The notes beneath the pieces are model-generated. The model worked only from the letters and a program-made list of their open reading frames with translations. It did no database searches and was not told the DNA's origin. A program made the position numbers and the translations under genes. Below are positions 10,500-22,500 of a DNA stretch of 64,000 bases, piece by piece. Source of the DNA: Gnetum montanum (Eukaryota; Streptophyta; Gnetopsida; Gnetales; Gnetaceae); the NCBI GenBank assembly GCA_015680685.1, contig MNCI01004594.1, forward strand, positions 106,674 to 170,673. The letters are read 5' to 3'. The first letter of the stretch is position 1; each line of letters starts with the position of its first letter.

Positions 10500-13186
10500 C
10501 AAGGAAGGAGGCTTAGTAAAAGATTTGTAGGTAGTGTTGGAGGGTTCCATAGCTATGGATTACTACAATGATTTTTGTGGAATATTAAGTCTAAAAAATA
10601 ACCTTTTTTTGATGGTTACATTCAGACCCACTTATAGATTCATGGCTTTTTTAACATTTTGCTATTCAGGTTGTGGAGGGATTTCACCTTACATGGAAGA
10701 TGTAGATGGAAAAGGAATAGAGGTATGAGGTGCATGATGTTAGGGATGATGAGGAGTATATGCAAAGTGAGATTTAGCTCATGGAGTAATAGGTCTATGA
10801 TATTTAGGAGGATAGTACTAATAGGAAGAGATGTGGGTAGTGGAGGCACTTGGTGACACTGGTTTCTAGACATAGTAACCATAGGGATTTGAGTGATAGT
10901 AAGGAGACTGTTGCCTTAGTGATGGCATCCCCCATGACTATGGGTTATGCCACTAATGATAGTAATCCTATGGTTGAGGTAGTATTCCACTCAAATAGTA
11001 TTTTTTTTAGTGAAGCTACTGTCAGTTGTTGCTTTTGGGGTAAGAAAACCTTTTAGATGCTTGCCTTTTAACAAATTTTAATGATTCATGATTTAGGATT
11101 CTTAGGGTTTAGGGTTTAGGATTCTTAGGGTTCTTAAAGTTCCTAGGGTTCAGGATTTAGGGGTTATGGTTTATAGTTTAGGATTATGGGTTTAGGGTTT
11201 AGGGTTCTTAGGCTACAAGGTTTAGAGTTTAGAGTTTAGAGTTTAGGATTTTAAGGGTTATTATGATTTAGGGATATTATGGTTCAAATCCCTAGAGGAA
11301 GAATGAAGGTTACAGTATCAACAAGTGTGAAAAAATTGAAAAACATGCCTTTGGATGTTCATATTGGAATATATCACATCCTTCATTATTTGAATTAAAA
11401 TCTACAACCTCTTCTACTACTAAAAACTTACCTTTCTAATGTTGATAGTCCTTTGTTGTGTCCTTCTCCATTCTCTTATTCTTTTCCCTACTTCCCTATT
11501 TGGTTTTCACTTCCACAATTTTAAATGTTTTGTAGAACTTGTCATTTAGAGAGTCCCACATCTTGTCCACCTTTTTTGATATTTCAATGATAGAATTTTA
11601 GATTAATAAGGTCTTTCTTTATATGACTTCTTCTAATGGTGCTTCCTCCTTTTTAGCATAGAGACATACCTCTTTTTTGTGAATGGAGTGATCCTATTAT
11701 ACTCTACATTTTTGTTTTATCTTAATTCTTCTTTTCTTTTGCTACCTATTCTATGAGCCTTTGGATTTTGATGGAGCTTCATTTCTAATAATCTTCCCTT
11801 GGCATAAACCCCAAGGGTCTCCCTAGTTTTTTTTTTTTTTTTTTTGAGCTTGTATATAATATGAACGAGTTATTCCCTTTTATATAGACTATGCCCTAGG
11901 TAGTAATGAAGTAAATAATAATATCTTTCTAAGGTTGCATTAAGGGATTTATAGTTATCTTATTTCCATCTTTAAATCTATTTTCTCAAGTTGGATACCC
12001 TGAAGTATATTTGATTCTTATCATTAAATAGCTCTAACACTGTACTCCATCTATGAATAAATTCTAGCTCTAATGACCAGTACCAATTTTTTGCCTTCTT
12101 AATGAGTATTCTAGGAAATAACCTTAACTTCTGCTAATCATTTTTAATATTTTACAAGATGCTAGCATCATGAAAGGCTTGCAGATGGTGTTGTGAATTA
12201 GCATTATAGCATCCCTCAAAGTTAGGCATATTGTTCATATCTAGCCATTTAATCTAGCTATTCCTTTGGTGTCTAATAATGATGTGAACTACCTCACAAA
12301 TGTTGAGCATGCTTCATTATAGAAAAATAAATAGTTTATCATAGTTATCTCATTCATTAGGGCCCCTATTATGGCCATGTCTCTTATGATGTGCCTTTTT
12401 ATGCCTCTTTCCTGATGATGTTCCTCTTCATCTTGCTCTTGTCTATGCTTCCTTATCCCATCTCTATGATGGGGTCTTCTATCATTTTCATGTTATATTT
12501 GATCATTTTCCCTTTGATCCTAGTCATGTTCTTCCTTATCAGAGCTAGATAATAAGGAAGAAGATGAGGATGAAGAGCTAGGAGAGTTCTATTGACCTTC
12601 ATTAGTTCCTTGATTATTCTTTGGCTTGGTAATTTGAAGACCTTGGCCTTAAGGCCCCTTTGGTTCTATGTCCAACTCTCCCCTTATCTTGGTTACTTTC
12701 TAAGATTGAACATAACTATTGTTGGTTCATGTTTTCTTCGACAAAGGGATGAAAACCTTGGTAATAAGATCTACCTAATGGATATTTTGTGTTCTCCTAT
12801 GATGTTAGTGTAATAGAGATCCTCTTTTCTTTGGAGGCTTCATGGCTAGCCTCCATGAGTTTGTCCTTCCTAAGTTATGCCTCTTTAGATTAATAGTCCA
12901 TGAATAGATGATCCATCACTTGGTAGTGTGGTGTTTCTCCTTTAAGCCCCAACTTTGTCAATGCTATTATGAACATTGCTAGAATGGCATGATCAAGTAG
13001 CAACACAACATTGTCCTCTAGGTCTCTCCATCATAGTTGTTTATCCTAGTAGAGAATAAAAGTGAAGTCTAGATAGTATGGATCTGGATGAGTGGAGATC
13101 ACTTTGAGTTATTAAGGGACTTCCTCCAAGTTCTTCCTTGTCCTATGATTGGAAGCTAGAGAATCACTCCTATGAGAAGAAGTCAT
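10500..13186 (-). pseudogene. GyA3 gag, degraded and interrupted by a telomere-like tract
   Basis: Gag is read from ATG at 13,186 (M-T-S-S-H-R-S). The Ser-rich linker lies near 12,560, the capsid core near 11,850-12,100, and the zinc-knuckle-like block CDIFQYEHPKACF near 11,340-11,378, where Phe stands for the second Cys. Just downstream, between the knuckle and the Pro-rich tail (10,640-11,040), lies the TTTAGGG-like tract 11,091-11,275. A run of 19 T bases at 11,827-11,845 adds to the decay. Order and motifs match GyA2, GyA4 and GyA5. Confidence 0.65.
11091..11275 (+). repeat. degenerate plant telomere-like repeat (TTTAGGG)
   Basis: The stretch contains exact TTTAGGG units in short runs (11,108-11,120 and 11,190-11,205) among variants such as TTTAGGA, TTTAGAG and TTCTTAGGG. 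TTTAGGG is the usual plant telomere unit. The copy lies inside the gag region of GyA3, so it is interstitial and not a chromosome end. Confidence 0.8.
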
Positions 13187-13246
13187 ATTTCAACTTCTTC
13201 TTATAGTGTGACATGAACAAAATATTATTATTTTTCATAGGATAGT

Positions 13247-13716
13247 TTGGTATTTTCTTGTAATGATCTTGATATGATTTAATTATCTAAAACACTTAGT
13301 GCATGATAAAGAAAGTTCCCCAACAACAATATCAATGCTAAGTATCAAGTATTCCCTACACCTAATCATGTATGTATGATCTAGTCAAATTTTATGGAAC
13401 TTCAAGATCCAAAGTATCTTAGATAACTATGTGTTTGGTTGCTAGTCATTATCTTCCAATGATGAACACGTTACCACTTTCTTGGTATTTTCTTGTAATG
13501 ATCTTGATATGATTTAATTATCTAAAACACTTAGTGCACAATAAAGAAAGTTCCCCAGCAACAATATCAATGCTAAGTATCAAGTATTCCCTACACCTAA
13601 TAATTTATGTATGATCTAGTCAAATTTTATGGAACTTCAAGATCCAAAGTATCTTAGATAACTATGTGTTTGGTTGCTAGTCATTATCTTCCAATGATGA
13701 ACATGTTGCCACTTTC
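13247..13716 (-). repeat. 235-bp tandem duplication spanning GyA3 leader, PBS and LTR end
   Basis: Positions 13,247-13,481 and 13,482-13,716 are two adjacent copies that differ at only a few bases (for example GCATGATAAAG versus GCACAATAAAG, and CCAACAAC versus CCAGCAAC). Each copy holds the untranslated leader, the PBS region (minus strand TTGTTGTTGGGGAAC) and the first about 145 bases of the LTR starting at TG (13,336 and 13,571). The LTR stops resembling the family soon after 13,716, so U3 is lost. Confidence 0.85.
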
Positions 13717-14539
13717 TATACCTATCACAAACCTATATTAACATTTTTGTTGTGTATTTTTTGATCTTCCTTTCAGTGGCTTTTCTAGAATAGTGATGTA
13801 GCAACCTTTTATATAGTCTCATTATCTAATCTTCTTTGCATATGACTAAATCATCTGAGATGCAATTCTAGTAATTTATTTGAAATAGAAGTCATTCCAA
13901 GTCTTCATTAAATGCCTATATTATGTAATTTATCTCTTCTCATGATATTTAAAATATATCTAATCATTCATATTTCTATGATACTAATTTGTTGTTCATG
14001 CCTCTTTTATACTAGTCAAGATTCAACATCATATAAAATAGCAAGCTTGAATGTTATCCTATAAAATTTTTCTTTTCTAGGTAGTAGAAGTATTTACTTT
14101 TTTACCTTGATTATCACTTCTATTTCACCACTATTTATGTTATTATTGGAATTACATTCTATAATACCCTAATGTTTTAAAACTTGAAATCATTACTTTA
14201 TTATCTATTATTATGCTTGTTAATTAAGTGTAATGTTATATTTTTTGGTATTATACATTGTTAATGTATGTAAATATTCTTTCTTTTATGCTATTAAGAC
14301 TTGAACTTGAGACCTCTTAATGGTAATGCATCTTAAGTTTCGAAATCTTGACTCTTTGCTTACATGTGACATTTTGATATTTTTATATATATTTTTATCT
14401 ATTTTGATTTGGAATTATTTTTTTATTATCTCTACTAATTCTTGTTGATCTTAAGTTGAATAGGTTGGAAGGATGGTGGTGGCCCATTGCTAGTACCTGA
14501 TTAATGTTTAAAATTATATCTTTTATATAAGTTATGATG
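13717..14539. other. AT-rich region, no gene seen
   Basis: No convincing coding signal. The sequence lies between the broken GyA3 LTR and the zinc-knuckle ORF remnant. Around 14,280-14,340 a short stretch (GACTTGAACTTGAGACCTC) resembles the B-box end of a tRNA-like sequence but is too short to call. Confidence 0.35.
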
Positions 14540-15362
14540 CCTTCTTCTAGTGATGTTAATGCAACTAAGACACCTAATTTTGTTCTTCTTGATGATGTAT
14601 ATGAGTCATTGGTTAATAATCTTTCATCACAATATATGTTCATTCAAATTTTAGATTACCTACATGTAATTGAAATTTCATTTTATAGTCAAATGATGTT
14701 ATAAAAAAACATGATATTCAAGTCTTTCATGCCAAGTATTATTCTCATTTGTTTCTACTTGCAGAGTTAGATAATGCTTCAATAATGTAGTGTGCATTAG
14801 ATGTAGGATCTTTTATACATAAGTATGCAATATTGATCATTCGTAAGTGAGCTCTAGATTTTATTGTCCAATCTAAAGAATATGCTAAAGTTCTATGTTT
14901 TGTCAAGCTATATAATCTTCTCTCAAATTTTCAGAAAGATGAGTAGTAAATTATTATTCTTCTCAGTCACATTAAGCATATGAAATCTATTTCTACAACT
15001 TTTTCTTTTCATAGATGTTCTTTTGTTAAAATTAATTCTTTTAATCGTAAAAAGGAATTAGTATTATAGGCAAGAGTAATGACTTATAGTCAACCAATTA
15101 CATATTATAATCTTTCTAATTCTTGTAACTTTTTTCATCATAAAGAACATTTTTTTAATGTATGTCTTTTTCTCCTTAAGAAAATAGATTCTAAACAAAT
15201 GAAAAAATATGTTGAAGTTGAAAATAGAAAAAAATAATATGAAGTTGAAGATATAAAAAATCAAGTTTATGTTAATGATAAGAATGATCAAATGGTAATA
15301 AACAATCCAAAGAAGATAGAAGCTCCTATGTATATTTTTACTTGTACTATAGAACGTATTAA
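14540..15362 (+). pseudogene. unrecognised ORF remnant with zinc knuckle
   Basis: With stops and one frame change, the plus strand encodes a Lys/Ile/Asn-rich protein. It starts near 14,527 (MPSSSDVNATKT) and ends in a knuckle at 15,124-15,165 reading CNFFHHKEHFFNVC, the C-x2-C-x4-H-x4-C pattern with Phe for the second Cys (TTT, one base from TGT). Such knuckles occur in retrotransposon Gag and in some transposon proteins. I do not recognise the family. GyA4 begins only six bases after the open reading ends, so this may be the older element that GyA4 landed in, but no similar continuation after 28,531 could be shown. Confidence 0.4.
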
Positions 15363-15367
15363 CTAGC

Positions 15368-16286
15368 TGATGAGTTGCGTTCAGTCGGTTGCATTGATGC
15401 AACCTTGTCAACTGGGCCTCGTAAATAAGGCCTGGTTGACGCATCATATCCTATGTCAACAAGGCCCTATCAATGCAGTGTTGATTTTCAGCTATAAATA
15501 TGTGCTTACCAGCTACATTTATGGCAATAGATATTGTAGTTGTAATGAAGCTCTTGTAGTTTTTCAATTTGAAAGTTAGAATTTTTCTCCTGAGTGCCCA
15601 TAGTAGGAGTCATTGAGTGTACGGATCTTATTCAAGCATTGTTGTACTTGAGCATGATAGTGCATGTAGAAATAAAGACAAGCTTTCTAATCAACCTTGT
15701 AGCATTCTAGATAGATTAAATATTTCATCCGTGCATTTAATATTTTCAATTATTTATTTAATGTTTTTAATTATTTATTAAATGTTCCAATAATTAAGTT
15801 AATCAAGTGATTAAGCTAGATAAATTAAACACATAGGTATGACCACTTTGAGCATAACACGTATTCACTTGGTAATCCCAGTAGTGTTATTGCTTGGTAT
15901 GCCCAGTAGCATAGTGCTTGGTCACCTAGTAGTGGATACATGGGTTCAGGATGTGTATGGAAAGTAAGACCAAATGCTTATGTTAGGATTAGTTAGACAT
16001 TAGTTAATTAGTTGAATTAAATTAGTTATTCCAACCACTTTATTTCTCTTTAAGCACCAAAACCATAAAATACAAAATGACAAAAATCATATGCCTCAAT
16101 TACACTTAACCATACCAGTGTACATCACAAGTGTAATTTTGAAGACAACGATTGACCTTAAGGTAAGATTCACTTCCTAGAAGACTAGTGCCCTGGAAAT
16201 GATAACGTCCATGAAATTCAACTGGATCACACGTTAACACTTTGCGATTCATATGGTTGTGCATTGGGGTACTTGGCCACTCATCT
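15368..16286 (+). repeat. GyA4 5' LTR
   Basis: It starts TGATGAGTTGCG and ends in CCACTCATCT, where the family ends in CATCA. It aligns along its length with 27,624-28,531. A TATA box, CTATAAATA, is at about 15,491-15,499 after a palindrome-like GGCCTCGTAAATAAGGCC at 15,415-15,432, so transcription should start near 15,525. The R/U5 part contains blocks shared with GyA1, GyA2 and GyA5. Confidence 0.9.
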
Positions 16287-16287
16287 T

Positions 16288-16305
16288 TGGCAGTATTGCC
16301 AAGGA
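16288..16305 (+). other. GyA4 primer binding site
   Basis: TGGCAGTATTGCCAAGGA follows the LTR. It keeps TTGCC and GGA of the Asp tRNA 3' end (12 of 18 by eye), and the sister elements agree better. It is degraded. Confidence 0.55.
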
Positions 16306-16440
16306 GATTATTTGTTGAAATGTACATTATCTAGGATCAATGAATATTATTAATATCATTGTATGAACCTCAAGGTCAATATCATTCCCACTATACATAC
16401 AATTATAAAAGCACACTAATGTTTTATTTTATATTGCAAA

Positions 16441-18900
16441 ATGTCTTTTTCTCACAAGCATGAAGATGTCAAACTGCTGGTCCCACAAGAGTGCAAAGTG
16501 ATATATACTCATCCAAATGAGTATGCGTCAAACTTCACCTTCATCCTACATCAGGATGAACAACTATGATGGCATGATATGAAGGACAATATTGCCTTGC
16601 CCCTCAATAGATCTATGCCTAGGATGCTATTTCAAACTCTTAAGAAGTTGGACATTGTAGATCTTCATAAAGAATACATTGTGAATGGTTATGATACTAG
16701 GAACTATTATCCTACCAAAACATAATGCAAGCGAGACTGACATCAAGCGAAGCTCCATGAGGCTATGAAGGGGAAACATTACACTAATTCCTTGGTCCTA
16801 CTAGATCAAGATAACAATGAGGACCCTCCCTTTAAAGGTTCTCAACATGAAGATTCTCCATGGCCTATTACTAGTGACAAGGATGTCAACTTGAACCTAT
16901 GATCTACTATTCATAAACTAGGTTTAGGAAAAAGTGAAAACTAAGGTAGGGACTCAAGCAAGCATCACAATGGCAAGGGATCTAAGTATGATGGCTATAA
17001 TAAACAAAAATGTGATGGTACACACTGTGATGGCAATGGTGGTCCATCTTCCTCTTCATCCTCTTCATCTGATTTCAAACATTCTTCTTCATTTGATGGC
17101 TTTCATAGAAGCCACCATCAAAATAATTGTTATGAAGGTGATTAACAAGACAATAATGATCAAGAAGGCCACCAAGATCGAAGGGGTGATCAAAACCATT
17201 ATTGGTATCATTGATGTAGTGATGATGATGAACCTCTATTAGCAACTCAAAATATGCTCAACATTTCAAAGGTAGTTAAAATTCTAACCTGACATATGAA
17301 AGATAGTCAGATCAAGTGCTTAGACATGAACAATATCCTAAGATTTTAAGGGGAATACAACTCTGATCTATAGACACATCTATAAGCTTTTCATGATGCT
17401 TATAGCTTACAGAACATAGAAAATGATTGGCAAAAGCTCAAGCTTTTCCCTAGGACACTTATCAAGGAAGCTAAAAGCTAGTACCATTATTTGGAGTTGA
17501 AATCCATTGGCCAATGGAGTAGAATGTTAGAGCTATTCAATGATAAATACCAAATGTACTCCTAAGTGTTGAATCTGAGAAGGCAAATTCAAGGCTGGAA
17601 ATAGAGAACACATGAACCCCTAAATACCACCATGGGTAGATACTATTCACTAGTACACCAATGCCGTAGTCATGGTTATTCTCAAAGAGAACAACTTAGC
17701 CACATTATAGATGGGCTCAGAGCAGAAACTAGAAGAACTCTAGGGGTGTATGCCTAAGGGAGATTGTCTAAACTAAGATCTCATCAAATCCAAAGGCTAA
17801 TTAGGTAAGTAGTAAAAGAAGAAGAAGAGCTATGAAAAATGGAAAGTGTAGAAGAGTATAATAGGGACCCTTCTATCAAGAAATGGGAGGTCCAATTTTG
17901 TGATGAGGATAAGTCACCACTTGATGAAGTTATGAATGAGAAGACCTTGCCCATCCAAAAATCTAATTCTAATATTTTAGCAAAGGTTGAAAGATTATGG
18001 GACTCTTTGGATGAAATATTTCAAAATACTATGAAGATTGTCAAAGAATCCAAAGAGAAAAATAGTGATCATAACTAAAAAAGGTGAAAAGAAGCTAAAT
18101 GTGCATACCAAAGAGGTAAGGGCAAAGCTGGAACAGTAGAGGAAGTTGTGGAAACTAACTCTAATGATAAAACTGATTGTGACATTTGTCAATATGAACA
18201 TCCAAAGGGATTTTTCCCTATGGTGTCACACTTACAAGAGTCTAGGATGTATGCCTTGAACCCTTAATTTACATGTAGGTAGGCACCTAGATGATTGCCT
18301 TATCCTCAAGGAAATCCAAGATAGTTTCACCAGCAACAAAAAGCCTACTACCCAAGTGGAGCTCCTCCACAACCTTATGAACAATACCAATAGTGGTACC
18401 AACCACAATTGTGGAGAATGCCACCACTAAGGCAAAAATACCCTTATAGGTAACCAGATCCATATGGGTACTATGTCTAGCAACCCACCTCCCGTAGAAG
18501 TTCTACAAGTCATACATCATTTTAGCATCAGTATTACCCTTCAGAGTATCATCAAACACATTCACCATCTACTCAAGGGGAAAACCCATATCCATATCAT
18601 CCTTTTCATCTATCTGCACACATACCTCCACCTTCAACCCAATTACCTCTTGATCCATCCATGTAAGGTGAGATTCCTCCAAAACCATAACAACAAAATG
18701 TTACAAGGGCTATACATTCGCAACTGGCTTTCTAGCCAAGTGGTTCGGATAATCAATCTAGAAAAAGACCTTTCTTCTGACTTAGCAACCCTCACAATCT
18801 AGTCTGACTGATCCTCCTGCATCTCCAATACCCTCATCCTTTACATCAAATACCTTCATGTACCCTTCAAACCAAGTGTTACCTCGAATTCATACTATAA
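16441..18900 (+). pseudogene. GyA4 gag, degraded
   Basis: The Gag start is ATG at 16,441 (M-S-F-S-H-K-H-E-D-V). Blocks in order: an N-terminal domain with FTFILHQDEQ near 16,540; a Ser/His-rich linker near 17,050-17,120; the capsid core near 17,390-17,720 (I-Q-G-W-K, T-M-G-R-Y-Y-S-L, C-R-S-H-G-Y); an acidic open stretch, 17,839-18,078; a knuckle-like CDICQYEHPKGFF at 18,178-18,216; and a Pro/Tyr-rich tail near 18,300-18,480. Most breaks are TAG or TAA at positions where sister copies have Trp or Gln. Gag would package the RNA. The knuckle has C-x2-C-x3-H, but the last Cys is Phe here. Confidence 0.8.
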
Positions 18901-18999
18901 TGCTAACCCATGCTATTTTTGACTAGATCAAGGCTAGTAATCTTCTCATGAAAAGATCTAACCAAGGAAGTCCACTTATCTACCTACAGACCTTAGACA

Positions 19000-19402
19000 T
19001 GAGCCATGCAAGGCTCTTCTTGACTTAGGTTCTAGAGTTAATCTTATCTCCCATGACATGTATAAGGCCTAGAACCTACCACCTCTTAAGAAGAGCAACA
19101 TCTTTCTAGAATTAGTAGATCAATCAATTACTATCCCTTTGGGATTAGTAGATGGCATTGTAACCATAGTTTGTGGGTGGTCCTATCCTACTAATTTTTT
19201 AGTGATCAAGGTTAAAAATTGCAAAAGTAAATTTCCTATCATCATGGAAAGATCTTGGCTAAGCATGGTCAATGCACATATGGGCATAAGGAACCTATCT
19301 CTAGAAATATCCAAAGAAAATAAATTAGGCAAAATAGAGAAGAAGCGTATTCCATGCATTGCATATGGTGATAATGGGTGCAATTACATGCAAAATATTT
19401 AA
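19000..19402 (+). pseudogene. GyA4 aspartic protease
   Basis: The active site LLDLGSRVNLIS begins at about 19,016, with the catalytic Asp codon at 19,022-19,024; D-L-G-S is the Athila-type form of the retroviral D-T/S-G. The core follows with GLVDGIVTIVCGWSY and FPIIMERSWLS (19,139-19,402 open). One frame change separates active site and core. The enzyme would release mature Gag and Pol proteins. Confidence 0.75.
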
Positions 19403-19540
19403 TCCATCAGAAGTACACACTTTAAAGCATGCAATTAATGTGCACAAGAAATCAACATTCAAAGGTGTCTGTACATAGCAGCCACAAAGTAGGAGGGCAC
19501 CTAGTGGCTAATAGTTGACTCAAATAGCATTATATTATGC

Positions 19541-20440
19541 ATGGAACCAACTGAGGGCCTAACATGTGCTTATGTTGAAGGCATAGACAAAATTGAACAA
19601 GTTCATTCCCAACTCTCTAACAAAGATGATGACTCTTGTTGGGGAGAGTTGGAAACCCCTAATAACTTCAAGCAAAAGCCCCTAGAGCTAAAAAATTTAC
19701 CAATCGAAATGGAATATGCATTTTTAAACAATGGTAACTTGGTCATAATTAATGCCAAACTTACTTCTAAATAAAAGAAAAATCTATTGAAGGTGGTTAA
19801 CAAGTGGACAACAACCTTTGCTTGGTCATATCTATAGCTAATAGGAATTGACCCAAGGATATGCCAGCATCGCATTTACACTAACTTGGCCATGAAGCCT
19901 AGAAGGTAGCTGTAGAGGTAGCTGAACACCAAATTGAAGTAGACCATCAAAGAGAAAATTGAACAACTCCTCAAGGCAGGGTTCATCTATCTAATTTTGG
20001 ATAGTGAGTGGATTAGCCCACTTGTAATTGTGCCAAAGAAAGATGGCAAATGGCAAGTTTGCATTGACTTCAAGCTGTTGAATATGGTAACATTTAAAGA
20101 TCATTTTCCATTGTCATTTGTAGATCAAGTGTTGGACATCATATCTAGGCATTGTTACTATAGCTTCTTGGATGGTTATAGTGGCTATAACCAAATCCAA
20201 ATTGCATAAGAAGATCAAGCCAAGACAACATTCATGAGTCCCTAGGGGACTTTTGCATATTGTAAGATGCTATTCGGTCTATGCAATGCCCCTGCAACAT
20301 TTTAATGCCTGGTCCTTAGCATTTTCCAACAACAAATCGGTAGTGGTGTAGAAGTCTTCATGGATGAATTTTCCACCTATGGAGCTACATTTGAGTAAGC
20401 TTTGGATTGCCTTAAGTAAGCATTAAATAGATGTGTTGAA
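19541..20440 (+). pseudogene. GyA4 linker and reverse transcriptase, catalytic Asp pair damaged
   Basis: The linker (19,541-19,774) has PLELK-NLPIEMEYAFL, the Athila signature between protease and RT. RT starts with KEKIEQLLKAGFIY, then DSEWISPLVIVPKKDGKWQV (from 19,997) and DGYSGYNQIQIA, followed by FGLCNAPATF near 20,275. The YxDD-equivalent near 20,357 reads EVFMDEFSTYG, so the second Asp is Glu; sister GyA5 keeps EVFIDDFSTY. Stops replace Trp in the CNAP region and before GTFAY. The polymerase is not functional. Confidence 0.8.
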
Positions 20441-20789
20441 ATAAACTTGTGACTCAACTAGCAAAAGAGCCATCTCATGGTCCAAGAAGGCATTGTGCTA
20501 GGGCACTGAATTTCACAAAAAGGAATTGAGGTGGACCCAGAAAGGACAAGGGTTATCCAAGGAATAACATGCCAACCAGAGATCATTAAATATGTTTAGT
20601 CATTTCTTGGACACACTAGCTACTATTGACGTTTCATAGAGAATTTCTCTAAGATCACAAAACCATTGGTAGAGATTACAAAGGAAGATGTGTCTTTCAT
20701 CTAGACCAAGGAATGTAAACAATGCGTTCTAGTAATTAAAACAAAAAATCATAGAAACACCAATCCTAAAAGTACTATATTGGTCTAGA

Positions 20790-21293
20790 TCCTTCCACAT
20801 CATGATGGATGCATCTAACTATGCCTTGGGAGTAGTGCTCATGTAAATGGATGATAAGAAACACCCATACTACATCCACTATGTGAGTCAAAGCATTGTG
20901 GAGGCACAATTAAATTATACCACCATGGAGAAAGAACTAATGGCAATGGTGTATGCTCTAGAAAATTTCAAACACTATGTGCTTAGCTACAAAGTATTTG
21001 TACATACAAACCACAGTGCAATCCACTTCCTTATGAACAAGCCAATGGTGAGGCCTCGTGTCATATAGTGGCTTGTGATTTTGCAAGAGTTTGATCTCAT
21101 GATGGGAGATCAAAAAGGAACTAGGAATATGGTTGCTAACCACCTCTCTCGCTTAAGATGGGATAATAAAGAGGAGGAGGGCCCACTCTCTGACCAATTT
21201 TCAAATGAACTCCTCTTTACAAGAGCAATAAATGAACAAACACCTACAAAAACAACATGGTATAATGGCATCCTCACTTATCTTCTTACTTAG
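20790..21293 (+). pseudogene. GyA4 RNase H and integrase zinc-binding region
   Basis: RNase H motifs are visible in order: MMDASNYALG (first Asp, near 20,810), TTMEKELMAMVYALENF (Glu, near 20,930) and VFVHTNHSAIHFL near 21,000, where the family has TDHSA, so Asp is replaced by Asn. The end segment, MVANHLSRL, is the typical RNase H C-terminus of gypsy elements. After it comes a connector, then EGPSRGHY near 21,460 and YYWPT, part of the His-His-Cys-Cys integrase N-terminus. RNase H degrades the RNA of the hybrid. Confidence 0.75.
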
Positions 21294-21592
21294 GATATGT
21301 CACAAGATTTGGATTTTAGAAAGAAACAATAATTTCTTCATCAGGCCAAATACTTGATGGAAATCAATGGACATCTCTATAAGGTGTTTGTCGATGGCCT
21401 GATTTGTTGGTGTGTCCCTAATGAAGATTAACTATGCATTCTCTAAGATGTTCACGAAGGACCTTCCAGAGGCCACTATGTAAGAAGATGCACCATCATA
21501 AAAATCTTGATGGTAGGATACTATTGGCCTACAATATTTAGGGATGCCCACTAGGTTGTTTGATCTTGTGATGTTATCAACAAGATGGAGGA

Positions 21593-22500
21593 ATGATCAC
21601 TCACATGGAAGGTCCTCAGCAGTGGATTCAACCACTAGAACCTTTTGATCTATGGGGCATTGACTTCATGGATCCTATCACATCCATGTCAAACAAAAAG
21701 GCATATATTATAGTAGAAGTTGACTACTGTATGAAATGGGCAGAAGCAACAACTATTATTGATTGTATATCATCTACTACTACTAGATTTATACAAAATA
21801 TTGTAAATAGGTTTGGGGTGCCATGTTCACTAATTTTTGATAATGGAACTCATTTCACAGGTGCTACTTTTAGAAAGTTAATGCAATGCTTGGGGATTGA
21901 ACATAAATTAACAACATGTTATGACCTCCAAGCCAATGATCAAGCAAAGGTAACCAACCGAGAGATCACAAAAATACTAACATGAATTATTAACAAATAT
22001 AGGAAAGATTCAAGGGAAAAACTTAACGATGCCCTCTAGACTTATCATTTAACATGGAAACTTCCCATTGGCTATTCTCCCTACTAGTTAGTATATGGAA
22101 AACTTCCAATGCTTCTAATTCAATCTGATCTTCATACACTCTCAATGGCTTGTGAGCTAAATCTTGACCTAAGTCTAACATAGAAAGAAAGATTAATCAA
22201 CTTGAACATGCTACATGACAATCGATTAGTGGCCCTATCCTTGAATGATGTGCACAAGGCATTCATCAAGCAACATCATGACCTCAGAATTAGGAAAGTA
22301 AAACTTCAACCATGAGATAAGGTTCTATACTAGAACCTTACACATGCCCCAAAAGGGAAAATTTTAAACATTGTGGGAGGGAGCTTATATAATTGATCAA
22401 ACCTTCCCCTCTGGGGCCATGATAATTTACAAAGCTAAAAGCCCAAATAAAAAGTAGTTGGTCAACATCCAACAACTAAAACCTTTCCTCAAACCAAGAT
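21593..22500 (+). pseudogene. GyA4 integrase core and C-terminus
   Basis: A 130-codon open stretch (21,593-21,985) includes FDLWGIDFMDP with the first catalytic Asp, then CSLIFDNGTHFTGATF with the second, and AKVTNREI, where the family has AEVSNRE. The catalytic Glu has therefore become Lys, which would abolish strand transfer. The C-terminal part continues with TYHLTWKLPIGYSPY near 22,050 and the RKVKLQP-DKVL block near 22,300, closing near 22,500. The same order is seen reversed in GyA3 and GyA5. Confidence 0.8.

Noticed and set aside
15064-15447. 127-codon minus-strand ORF
   Set aside because: It is antisense to the zinc-knuckle reading, is very rich in Phe/Ile from A-rich sequence and crosses the GyA4 LTR boundary at 15,368.
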